NCBI GenBank assembly: GCA_902475535.1
Contig: CABRZR010000025.1
Location: 1-13,294 of the forward strand
Origin: QAMH01 sp900556425
GTDB taxonomy: Bacteria > Actinomycetota > Coriobacteriia > Coriobacteriales > QAMH01
Direction of reading: 5' to 3'
DNA length: 13,294 nt
Positions within the stretch are counted from its first letter, which is position 1, and each line of letters starts with the position of its first letter. A model generated the notes under the pieces. The model ran no database searches and was not told where the DNA came from. It worked only from the letters and a program-made list of their open reading frames with translations. Made by a program: the position numbers and the translations under genes. This document shows, piece after piece, positions 6,756-13,294 of this stretch.

Positions 6756-8564
6756 TCACAGCAGCGTGAGTGCCGTAACCTCGCGCGTGTTGTCCTTCTC
6801 GGTATACATCACCGACACGCGTGACCCGGCCCGCAAGAACGGCATGTTCTCGTTGGCCGAAATGCCCGCGATGTAGATCATCGGATCACCGGCAAGCTTG
6901 AAGTAGTAGCGCGTGTTGCCATCGAAGACCACCGACTCGATGGCCTCGATCTGGCCATCCACCGAAGGCAGGATGCCGCTCTCAGCGATGGCTCCCTCGT
7001 CGATTTCGACCTGATCATCGTTGGTGAGTGCCGCGATGTAGGCATTCTGCGCATCGGCGACCGTCGATCCCGTGCCGACGATCTGGTACTGCTGCACGTC
7101 GACGAACGCGTACATCTTGACCAGGCCAGCCGCGTCCTTGAGCGACAGGAAGTACGTGGGCCTGTCGGCGATGTTGAGCAACAACGGGAAGGTCGCTTTG
7201 TAGCTCATCTGCTGTACCTGGCCCTCGGCAGACGACATGGCCGAAGACTCGGTCGCACCCGCGCAGGTGTAGTAGCGCGGCTCCTTGGTGCGCAGGTTGA
7301 CGAGCGCGAATCCAACGAGCGACTCATCGCTGTTGGCGCTCGTCATGCCCGTGTACATGTAGACGTCGTCGTTGATCGCGAGGTAGTTGTATCCGCCGCC
7401 GACGCTCGAAGAGCTCTCGGAGTCATTGAACAGCCCCGGTGCAGGAGAGCCCGTGGGCACGAGTACGCCGGTCTGGCCGATGAGCGAGTTGATGAAGCCC
7501 GAACGATGCTTGCCGTAATAGCCAAGCTGCCCGTAGACGAGGTCAGCCGTGAAGACCTTGTCGCACCAGCCGGGTACCTCATCGAGCGCGTACTTCGTGG
7601 TCTCGCCCGTGCAGGCGTTCACGAGGATGGCACCGTCATAATCCTCGCCGCCAAACAGGCCAATGCGCATCTTGACGGTGGGTACGATCCAGTACGGCTC
7701 GCCCTCGTCATTGAGCTCGAAAGCCGCCTCGCCGAAAATCTCGAACGGGAACTGGAAGCGCACGTAGCGATACAGGTAATTGTTGAAGTGCTCGCCCGTG
7801 GAGATATGCATGTAGTGGCCCTCGGGCAAGCGCACGAGCTGCGTGTCCTGCGTGGCCATGTTGACCGTGACGAAACCGGGCAGACCCTCCCAGGTGTTCA
7901 TAAGCCACTTGATGGGATCGGCGTAAATCAGCGGTGCCACGCGATAGGGCTGGCTCTCGTAATTGATCTGGGTATAGGAATCGGCTCCCTCGTCGATGGC
8001 AAACTGGCTCACCAGGTCGCTCATCTCGCCGATGGTACGCGAACCGAGACGCACGGCCGTATCGCGATCGACGACGGGCACGCTCTTCATCGAAATCTCG
8101 GAGATGTCCTCGGCGAAGTTACCCTCCTTGACCTCGAGCAGGCCCGAATACGCGCGCGCGTTGAAGAGCGGGGAGCTCGCGATCTGGCCGACGAAGATGC
8201 CGAGGAAGAGGAAGATGACAAGCGCGATGACCCAGAACAGCCAGCTGCGCTTGGGCACGGCGGACTTGTCACCATCCGCCTTGGCTTGCTTGCGTGCGGC
8301 ACGGCGCTCGCGGAACTTGAAGATGTAGCCGAGGCCCTCGCGGTTGATGCCCTCGATGAAATCGGAGATGAAGCTGGTCGAGGCATCATGCGCACGCGGA
8401 ACGCCAAAGCACACCGCGATGATGATGAGACACCAAATCAGGAAGTTCCAGAACTGCACGCTCTGGATGTTGATGGGCGGGATGGTCACGTAGTAGAGAA
8501 TCCCGATGACGACGATCGTGATAATCAGCGGAATGACGATCGTCTTCTTCACGTTCTTTTCCAT
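6756..8564 (-). CDS. Conserved-looking membrane-anchored protein, function unknown
   Basis: I do not recognise a named family. The protein has 602 residues from the ATG at 8564. Three membrane segments lie at about 8-28, 38-56 and 107-128, with a basic loop between the second and third (FKFRERRAARKQAKADGDK). A domain of about 470 residues follows, probably outside the cytoplasm by the positive-inside rule. It is rich in Tyr and acidic residues and includes GYYGKHRSGFINSLIGQTGV and INDDVYMYTGMTS. The last 60 residues look like a small beta-barrel (ESVVFDGNTRYYFKLAG). The open frame continues 34 codons upstream, but those codons are the repeat at 8588-8660. MEKNVKKTIVIPL with GAGGAG upstream is the sensible start. 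It is convergent with the iron-sulfur gene across a short hairpin, and it follows the Hsp70 gene after 167 bp, so it may be its own unit. Confidence 0.8.
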   Translation of the reverse strand: MEKNVKKTIVIPLIITIVVIGILYYVTIPPINIQSVQFWNFLIWCLIIIAVCFGVPRAHDASTSFISDFIEGINREGLGYIFKFRERRAARKQAKADGDKSAVPKRSWLFWVIALVIFLFLGIFVGQIASSPLFNARAYSGLLEVKEGNFAEDISEISMKSVPVVDRDTAVRLGSRTIGEMSDLVSQFAIDEGADSYTQINYESQPYRVAPLIYADPIKWLMNTWEGLPGFVTVNMATQDTQLVRLPEGHYMHISTGEHFNNYLYRYVRFQFPFEIFGEAAFELNDEGEPYWIVPTVKMRIGLFGGEDYDGAILVNACTGETTKYALDEVPGWCDKVFTADLVYGQLGYYGKHRSGFINSLIGQTGVLVPTGSPAPGLFNDSESSSSVGGGYNYLAINDDVYMYTGMTSANSDESLVGFALVNLRTKEPRYYTCAGATESSAMSSAEGQVQQMSYKATFPLLLNIADRPTYFLSLKDAAGLVKMYAFVDVQQYQIVGTGSTVADAQNAYIAALTNDDQVEIDEGAIAESGILPSVDGQIEAIESVVFDGNTRYYFKLAGDPMIYIAGISANENMPFLRAGSRVSVMYTEKDNTREVTALTLL

Positions 8565-8587
8565 GCGCCTGCTTTCTCCTCGCGGTT

Positions 8588-8660
8588 GGGTGTGACAGGG
8601 GGACGGGGCTTCTGTCACGCGGACCCAGCGTGACAGAAGCCCCGTCCCCCTGTCACACCC
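8588..8660. repeat. REPIN-like element: 33-bp perfect inverted repeat built from two REP-like units
   Basis: The 33-base arms are perfect reverse complements around a 7-base centre (GGACCCA). Each arm itself contains a small palindrome, GTGACAG ... CTGTCAC, at 8592-8618 and 8630-8656, so the element is two REP-like units in opposite orientation. A related copy begins at 13250. It lies just upstream of the ribosome site of the membrane protein gene, so it may sit in that transcript's leader. Such doublets are known as REPINs or BIMEs and are usually moved by RAYT transposases; none is in this window. Confidence 0.85.
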
Positions 8661-8731
8661 TGTCAACTTATCTCATCATCATACACGAGCGAGGAGCGTT
8701 TTCGCCGCCACACGCCCACGATGCCGAAGCG

Positions 8732-10213
8732 TTACTTGCCGTCCGTGAGCCTCTTGGTCGCCGCCTCGATCTGGCGCTGCGACATGTTGGACGAGCCTTC
8801 GATCGAGATGTTGGCCGCCTTGTTGGTCTCGAGGTCGCGGGCCGTGACATGCACGATGCCGTTGGCGTCGATCTCGAAGGTGACCTCCACCTGCGGCTTC
8901 TTCATCCCCAGGCGCAAACCGCCCAGCATGAACTTGCCCAGTGACGTGTTCTCGCTCGCCTTGGGACTCTCCCCCTGCAGCACGTTTATCTCGACGGTGG
9001 TCTGCATGGGAGAGACCGTCGTGTAGATGTCGCTCTTGGTAGTCGGCAGCGTCGAGTTGCGCGGGATGAGTACCGACATGACATCACCCACGACCTCGAT
9101 GCCGAGCGAATGCGGGGTCACGTCGAGCAGCAACAGGCCGCCCACGTCACCGGCAAGCACGCCGGCTTGCAGGCAGGCACCGAGCGCGACGGACTCGTCG
9201 GGATTGATGGACTCGGAGGGCTCCTTGCCCGTAAGCTGCTTGACCGCCCGCTTGACCGCTGGCATGCGACTCGAACCGCCCACCATGAGCACCTTGCCGA
9301 TATCGCCGGGACCCATGTGTGCGTCGGCCAGGGCGCGCTTGCATGGCCCCATCGTGCGCTCGACCAGATCCGCGGTCAGGCGCTCGAACTCATCGCGCGT
9401 GACCTGCGTCTCGAAGTGCAGGGGCTGCCCGCCATCACTGGCGAGGAACGGCAGGTTGACCGTTGTCGTGGAAACCGACGAGAGCTCGCGCTTGGCCGCC
9501 TCGGCGGCCTCGGCAAGGCGGTTCATCGCCGCCGGGTCGTGCGAGATATCCACGCCGTACTGCGCCTTGAAGCGTCGCAGCAGCTCCTCGACGAGGCGCG
9601 CGTCAAAGTCGTCGCCGCCCAGATGGTTGTCGCCGGCAGTGGCCAGCACCTCGATCACGCCACCGGTGATGGAGAGCACCGAGACATCGAAGGTGCCGCC
9701 GCCCAGGTCGTAGACCATGACGGCCTTGTTCTCCTCCTTGTCCACGCCGTAAGCAAGCGCCGCTGCCGTGGGCTCGTTGACGATGCGCTGCACGTTGAGT
9801 CCGGCGATGACGCCCGCATCCTTCGTGGCCTGGCGCTGCGCATCGGTGAAATACGCCGGTACGGTAATGACCGCGTCGGTGACCGGCTCGCCCAGGTAGC
9901 TTTCGGCGTCAGCCTTGAGCTTGGCGAGGATCATGGCGGAAATCTCCTGCGGCAGGTACTTCTTGCGGTCGATGCGGATGGGCGTGGTCGAGCCCATTTG
10001 GCGCTTGACCGACCCGATGGTGCGCTCGGGGTTCATGGCGGCTTGGCGTTTGGCGATCTCGCCCACCAGACGCTCGCCCTTCTTCGTGAACGCGACGACC
10101 GAAGGCGTCGTGCGCGACCCTTCCGCATTGGCGATGACGACGGGATGCCCGCCTTCCATCACCGCAACGCAGGAATTCGTCGTGCCCAGGTCGATGCCGA
10201 TAAGTCTGCTCAT
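8732..10213 (-). CDS. Lidless Hsp70 (DnaK-family) chaperone
   Basis: This 493-residue Hsp70 has the complete nucleotide-binding domain. Phosphate-1 is IGIDLGTTNSCVAV (5-18), the connect segment NEPTAAALAYG (147-156), phosphate-2 VYDLGGGTFDVSVL (167-180) and the adenosine motif VLMVGGSSRMP (308-318). The linker is LLLLDVTP (360-367) and the beta substrate-binding domain runs to about 472. The protein then stops after NMSQRQIEAATKRLTDGK, where the alpha-helical lid of DnaK (about 600-640 residues) would begin. The insertion in subdomain IB of Gram-negative DnaK is absent, as in Gram-positive bacteria. I chose the ATG at 10213 over an upstream in-frame start because GGAGGAGT lies in front of it and MSRLIGIDLG is the usual N-terminus. 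It overlaps the stop of the LarC-like gene by ATGA, so the two are probably translationally coupled. No grpE or dnaJ is nearby, so it is more likely a specialised Hsp70 than housekeeping DnaK. Confidence 0.93.
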   Translation of the reverse strand: MSRLIGIDLGTTNSCVAVMEGGHPVVIANAEGSRTTPSVVAFTKKGERLVGEIAKRQAAMNPERTIGSVKRQMGSTTPIRIDRKKYLPQEISAMILAKLKADAESYLGEPVTDAVITVPAYFTDAQRQATKDAGVIAGLNVQRIVNEPTAAALAYGVDKEENKAVMVYDLGGGTFDVSVLSITGGVIEVLATAGDNHLGGDDFDARLVEELLRRFKAQYGVDISHDPAAMNRLAEAAEAAKRELSSVSTTTVNLPFLASDGGQPLHFETQVTRDEFERLTADLVERTMGPCKRALADAHMGPGDIGKVLMVGGSSRMPAVKRAVKQLTGKEPSESINPDESVALGACLQAGVLAGDVGGLLLLDVTPHSLGIEVVGDVMSVLIPRNSTLPTTKSDIYTTVSPMQTTVEINVLQGESPKASENTSLGKFMLGGLRLGMKKPQVEVTFEIDANGIVHVTARDLETNKAANISIEGSSNMSQRQIEAATKRLTDGK

Positions 10214-10770
10214 TGGTACTCCTCCACGTAACGTGCGATGAATGCTGCCGAGGTGGGCGTGCACAGCTCGCCCTCGAGACGCGGCTCAGCCAGCGGTATG
10301 TGATAGCGCTCGAGGATGGCCGCGGTCGCCGGCGCGGGGATGTCGAGCACGCCATGGGCGCACTCGATTTTGCCGCTGCCAACCTGCACCTTCGATGCGA
10401 TGACCTTGTCCGGATTGATCTGTTCGATTGCGCAGCACATGCCCAGAATCTCGCGCACGGTCATCCCGAGGCCGACCTCGTGAAAGTGCGTCTGCTCCAC
10501 ATCGCACCCGTGCACCTGCGCCTCGGCTTGCGCCAGGATGCGGTACACCTGCTTGGCTTCCTCCTTGGTCCAGTCGCTGGCAACCGAGGTGCCGATGGCA
10601 CGTTCGACATCGGCGAGGTCGTGCAGCTGCGCCTTGGCGGGAATGCTCTCGTCACCCACGATGACGCCGATATTGCCGCGACGCTGCTCGGGCGTGGCGG
10701 CGACGAGCTGACCGAATATGGACTTGCGCGTCGCGTCGGTCGAAAGGTCGAGATACAGGGTCGATTCCAT
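10210..10770 (-). CDS. LarC-like (DUF111) half-length protein, orphan
   Basis: The 186 residues resemble the N-terminal half (LarC1) of the nickel-insertion protein LarC, which completes the nickel-pincer nucleotide cofactor. Visible matches are TLYLDLS at 4-10 (LarC normally has YLDCSSGIxGDM), HFHEVG at 95-100, VQVGSGKIECAHGVLDIPAP at 128-147 and EGELCTPTSAA at 166-176. LarC is usually about 400 residues; here there is no LarC2 half, because the frame ends directly in the Hsp70 start. The N-terminal GxxGDM motif is lost, and the acidic residues normally following HEVG are replaced by LGMTVREILG, so cofactor activity is doubtful. AAGGAGC precedes the ATG. It starts 15 bp after the L,D-transpeptidase stop and overlaps the Hsp70 start by four bases. 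No larA, larB or larE is seen. The relationship is by motif recognition; the function is open. Confidence 0.8.
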   Translation of the reverse strand: MESTLYLDLSTDATRKSIFGQLVAATPEQRRGNIGVIVGDESIPAKAQLHDLADVERAIGTSVASDWTKEEAKQVYRILAQAEAQVHGCDVEQTHFHEVGLGMTVREILGMCCAIEQINPDKVIASKVQVGSGKIECAHGVLDIPAPATAAILERYHIPLAEPRLEGELCTPTSAAFIARYVEEYQ

Positions 10771-10785
10771 GGCTGCTCCTTGAGT

Positions 10786-12027
10786 CTAGCGAATGATGAT
10801 GGGAATGCCGGTAGATACCCGGTCATACAGCTCGACGATATTGTTATTGGAGAGGCGCACACAGCCGTGGCTACCGGGGGAACCCAAACCGCCGGTATTC
10901 GTCGTGCCGTGCAGGAAGATGCCGCCTCCGCAGCTAACCGCAAGCGCACGCAAGCCGAGCGGGTTTGACGGACCAGGCCCGATGGTCTCCTCCATGCCCT
11001 CCGACCAGGCGCTATGCGGGTTATACCAAGTGGGCGCCGAATCCTTGTACGAGAGGAAGAAATCGCCCTTGGGCGTTGCGTAGCCCGACATGCCCGGCGT
11101 GCAAGGATAGGTCGCGACCACCTCGCCTTCCTCGTAGAGGCTCACCCGGCAACCGCGTGTGTCGACGAAGATGGCCTGCCCGATGGGCTGAGGCTCCGGC
11201 TCGCTCAGCGTTGCCTCGGCTTGGATGGCCAGGCGATTGGGTTCACCATCGCCAGGGGCACCAAGCACGTTTTCGATACGCGTGACCGTCGTCGCCTCGT
11301 CCATCATGACACCCTGCATGGCCTCGGCAATTACGAGCGCATTGGTGGCCTCGTCGTAAGTATAACCGGCGCTCTTGGCAGGCGTATTTGTCTGCTGCGC
11401 AATTGCGGCCACCCGGTTGACGAGTGCATCATGGTCGACCACGCACACAAGGTTTACGTCGTGTGTCTCCGGCTCTGCGCCCACGAGCTCGCCGATCGTC
11501 GCGATGACGCGCACGACGGGATTGTCACGATATGGGGCAAAGGCCTGCTCTACAGTTGCATCGATATCAATGGTGCCGATCTCCGACATCTCGATCGAAT
11601 GGCTCGCGTCTCCTGCACTCAAGGTGATCGTCGTGCCGATATTGCTGTTGACGCGCCGGGTAACGAGCTCGTGCAGCTGGTCGCGCGTCATACCGGAAAT
11701 GTCAATCTGACCATCGAGCATGGTCGTCTCCGGAACAAATTGCGAACGGGTCTCCTCAACCGAGGCAAACGCGAAACAGCAGCATCCGAAGACGACGACC
11801 ATCGCGGCAACGCATACGATGAGCGCCTTCTTCGCGGCACTCATCTTCTTTTCGGATTTCTTGGAATGCGCGGGTGAAGCAGGCTTTGCGGGCTTTACCT
11901 CGCTCTGCTTCGTGCGGTTCTTCGCATCGTACTTTCCGGCGTTAATCGCGACGGAATCCATCGAAGTGGCGGCGGCGACTCTCTGCACATTCTTGAGAAC
12001 CGTGCTTTTAGAACTACCTTTGGCCAT
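10786..12027 (-). CDS. Membrane-anchored L,D-transpeptidase (YkuD) with PG-binding region
   Basis: L,D-transpeptidases make 3-3 peptidoglycan cross-links or attach proteins to the wall. This 413-residue protein has a cytoplasmic, Lys-rich N-terminus of about 65 residues, one membrane anchor at about 67-89 (ALIVCVAAMVVVFGCCCFAF) and an outside region. Residues about 100-265 match the putative peptidoglycan-binding region common in front of YkuD (DGQIDISGMTRDQLHELV; AGYTYDEATNALVIAEAMQG). The YkuD domain spans about 283-413, with the catalytic signature HG at 373-374 and SHGCVRL at 386-392, C389 being the nucleophile. The start ATG has GGAG upstream and a TAAAAT box 36 bases before it. It is the first gene of an operon with the LarC-like and Hsp70 genes. 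Family and active site are clear; the link between wall cross-linking and the two downstream genes is not. Confidence 0.94.
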   Translation of the reverse strand: MAKGSSKSTVLKNVQRVAAATSMDSVAINAGKYDAKNRTKQSEVKPAKPASPAHSKKSEKKMSAAKKALIVCVAAMVVVFGCCCFAFASVEETRSQFVPETTMLDGQIDISGMTRDQLHELVTRRVNSNIGTTITLSAGDASHSIEMSEIGTIDIDATVEQAFAPYRDNPVVRVIATIGELVGAEPETHDVNLVCVVDHDALVNRVAAIAQQTNTPAKSAGYTYDEATNALVIAEAMQGVMMDEATTVTRIENVLGAPGDGEPNRLAIQAEATLSEPEPQPIGQAIFVDTRGCRVSLYEEGEVVATYPCTPGMSGYATPKGDFFLSYKDSAPTWYNPHSAWSEGMEETIGPGPSNPLGLRALAVSCGGGIFLHGTTNTGGLGSPGSHGCVRLSNNNIVELYDRVSTGIPIIIR

Positions 12028-12062
12028 TCACACTCCGTGCCTACGAGAAACCAAGTCCGTTG

Positions 12063-12068
12063 ATTTTA
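12063..12068 (-). promoter_or_regulatory. Candidate -10 box for the L,D-transpeptidase operon
   Basis: TAAAAT on the minus strand lies 36 bases before the start codon at 12027. No good -35 hexamer was found at 16-18 bases, so this is tentative. Confidence 0.3.
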
Positions 12069-12136
12069 CTACGGCACGCGGGACTGTTCTCGCATAAAGC
12101 GCGTTCTGCACATTTTGTTCAGGCATCGTTAATGAA

Positions 12137-12165
12137 CGAGACAGCGTGCCTGGCACGCTGTCTCG
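12137..12165. repeat. Perfect 14-bp hairpin after azlD
   Basis: Arms CGAGACAGCGTGCC and GGCACGCTGTCTCG flank one base. It lies 22 bases after the azlD stop, where it may terminate the azl operon, but no T-run follows. The GTGCCTGGCAC core resembles dispersed REP-type hairpins seen in many genomes, so it may be a repeat used as a terminator. Confidence 0.6.
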
Positions 12166-12187
12166 AATCATGGTCAAATGGGGCTTG

Positions 12188-12511
12188 TTAGAGGAGCATG
12201 AGCAACGCGTAGGAGGCGACGCCCGCGACGATGCACCAGACGAGCGACTTCGTCTTGTAGCCGACCACGAACACGAGCGCTGCGGAGATCCACGGAATCA
12301 TCGCCGGCCAGGGACCCGTCGCCCAGCTATCGAGCACGATGAGGTCGTTGGCGACCAGTGCCGCGAATGCGGCAGGTGGGATGAGATTGAGCAGCCGCAC
12401 CGCGTTGGACGGCAGGGTACGGCCCTTGAGCGCGAACACCGGAATGACGCGGCAGGCGAGCATCGTGATTACGACCGATACCGTAATGATGGCGAAATCG
12501 AACCAGCTCAT
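12188..12511 (-). CDS. azlD: AzlD, small subunit of branched-chain amino acid exporter
   Basis: The 107 residues form three to four hydrophobic segments (about 5-25, 41-62, 70-86, 88-107), with the AzlD-like segment RVIPVFALKGRTLPSNAVRL at about 21-40. AzlC and AzlD together form an exporter of branched-chain amino acids or their analogues in the cytoplasmic membrane. Its ATG overlaps the azlC stop as ATGA, so translation is coupled. The gene is followed by a 14-bp perfect hairpin before the next operon. The partner and gene order agree with the known pair, which makes the call firm despite the small size; the exact amino acid exported cannot be told. Confidence 0.9.
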   Translation of the reverse strand: MSWFDFAIITVSVVITMLACRVIPVFALKGRTLPSNAVRLLNLIPPAAFAALVANDLIVLDSWATGPWPAMIPWISAALVFVVGYKTKSLVWCIVAGVASYALLMLL

Positions 12512-13200
12512 GCGCGCTCATCCGGTTTCGTAACCGTCGCATGGATGTAGCCGGCGAACATGCCTGCCAGCGCACCGAGTAAGATCGCGGGTCCGGAAAG
12601 GCCCGTGAGCTTGCACAGCAACACGCCCAGAACCGCCACGCCGACGGTGATGAGATTCGTCGTCGTGATCTTCTGCATGCACAGCAGGCAAATGAAGATC
12701 GAGGTCATGGCAAACGACGCGATGGCGGTCGGTACCGACACGAGGTTGCCGATGAGCGCGCCCATGACGCAGGCAAACGCCCACGATGACTGGCTGCACA
12801 GGTTGACGACCGTGGCACGTTTCACGTCCCAGCCGCCGTTCTCGAAGCGCGCGAGATTGACGCCGAAGGACTCGTCGGTAACCGTCGCACCGAAGAGGAA
12901 GGCCAGGCGTTTGCTCGCCGATTCGCAATACCGCGACAGCGAGGCACCGTAGAGCATCTGGCGCGTGTTCACGAGCGACACGCTCAGGATGATCGAAAGC
13001 AGCGGATTGCCCGCCAGCCACATGTTGGGAATCATGTACTGACCGGCGCCGGAATAGAAGATGACGCACATGATGAGGACCATGATCCAGTCCATCCCGG
13101 CCTGCTGGCACAGCAGGCCGCAGGGAAGACCGAGCACGATGTAGCCCGCCATGATGGGCAATGCGGCCTTGAATCCATCTGTGAAAACGCTTCTGTTCAT
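12508..13200 (-). CDS. azlC: AzlC, large subunit of branched-chain amino acid exporter
   Basis: This is a polytopic membrane protein of 230 residues from the ATG. The N-terminus FTDGFKAALPIMAGYIVLGL, the segment FYSGAGQYM and NTRQMLYGASL are typical of AzlC, which pairs with AzlD to export branched-chain amino acids. Hydrophobic segments cover nearly the whole length, and the C-terminus ends TKPDERA at the azlD overlap. A GTG three codons upstream (13209-13207) is also in frame, and neither start has a good Shine-Dalgarno. A TATCAT sequence (complement of 13211-13216) touches the GTG, so if it is the promoter the ATG is the better start and the leader would be only a few bases. The upstream side is the repeat at 13250 to the window edge, so this gene probably begins the operon. 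Confidence 0.9.
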   Translation of the reverse strand: MNRSVFTDGFKAALPIMAGYIVLGLPCGLLCQQAGMDWIMVLIMCVIFYSGAGQYMIPNMWLAGNPLLSIILSVSLVNTRQMLYGASLSRYCESASKRLAFLFGATVTDESFGVNLARFENGGWDVKRATVVNLCSQSSWAFACVMGALIGNLVSVPTAIASFAMTSIFICLLCMQKITTTNLITVGVAVLGVLLCKLTGLSGPAILLGALAGMFAGYIHATVTKPDERA

Positions 13201-13249
13201 AGAACTCACGATGATAGCAGTTTGAGGACATGACGGCGGGGCAGGGGGC

Positions 13250-13294
13250 GTGACAGTGGGGACGGGGGTTCTGTCACGCGAATCCCGCGTGACA
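13250..13294. repeat. Second REPIN-like element, cut off by window end
   Basis: GTGACAG (13250) ... CTGTCAC (ending 13277) repeats the unit at 8592-8618 with few changes and one extra base. Then TGTCACGCG (13272-13280) pairs with CGCGTGACA (13286-13294) around AATCC. The second unit is truncated by the window edge. It lies upstream of azlC. Confidence 0.8.

Noticed and set aside
7506..8633. Plus-strand open frame (375 codons) opposite the membrane protein
   Set aside because: Its composition is dominated by Asp, Glu, Arg, Leu and Ala without motifs; it mirrors the real gene on the minus strand and runs into the repeat.
8565..8666. 34-residue N-terminal extension of the membrane protein
   Set aside because: These codons are the inverted repeat, and the downstream ATG with GAGGAG gives a normal membrane-protein N-terminus.
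9110..10231. Plus-strand open frame (373 codons) opposite Hsp70
   Set aside because: The minus strand encodes an unmistakable Hsp70; this frame has no recognisable domain.
11014..11877. Plus-strand open frame (287 codons) opposite the L,D-transpeptidase
   Set aside because: It is the antisense shadow of a gene with an intact YkuD catalytic motif.

Overview
The window looks like chromosome from an anaerobic actinobacterium of the class Coriobacteriia, most likely an Eggerthellaceae-type gut organism. The reasons are tandem paralogous molybdopterin oxidoreductases with an MFS transporter and a LysR regulator, an actinobacterial-style leaderless start, and a Hsp70 with the Gram-positive indel pattern. 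This assignment is inferred from gene content and was not tested by a search.

Positions 1 to about 5400 are an accessory-looking block on the minus strand with uneven and often low GC. In transcription order it holds a LysR regulator (5393-4461), a cytoplasmic Mo/W-bis-MGD oxidoreductase (4310-1968), an MFS transporter (1943-666) and the first 197 codons of a second, paralogous oxidoreductase (592 to the window edge). The oxidoreductases carry no Tat signal, so a plausible reading is that the MFS protein moves a small organic substrate or product and the enzymes act on it inside the cell under LysR control. Reductive dehydroxylation of a catechol-like compound is a reasonable candidate, not a demonstrated one. 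The two oxidoreductase genes are a mosaic of stretches with 100% DNA identity and stretches near two-thirds identity, which suggests gene conversion.

Positions 5.5 kb to the end are GC-rich. A divergent gene (5568-6713, +) encodes a multi-cluster iron-sulfur protein and appears to be leaderless. Convergent to it lies a three-TM membrane protein of unknown function (8564-6756, -), preceded by a perfect 33-bp inverted repeat made of two REP-like units. Upstream of that is a tight minus-strand operon: YkuD L,D-transpeptidase (12027-10786), a half-length LarC-like protein (10770-10210) and a lidless Hsp70 (10213-8732). The last two overlap by ATGA. The final operon is azlC-azlD (13200-12188), also with an ATGA overlap, encoding a branched-chain amino acid exporter.

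The least expected elements are the LarC-like half protein coupled to a lidless Hsp70, the mosaic oxidoreductase paralogs, and the REPIN-like repeats (a full copy at 8588-8660 and a cut-off copy at the right edge). No tRNA, rRNA, CRISPR array or transposase gene was seen. No gene-free stretch exceeds 300 bp; the longest, 5394-5567, is 174 bp.
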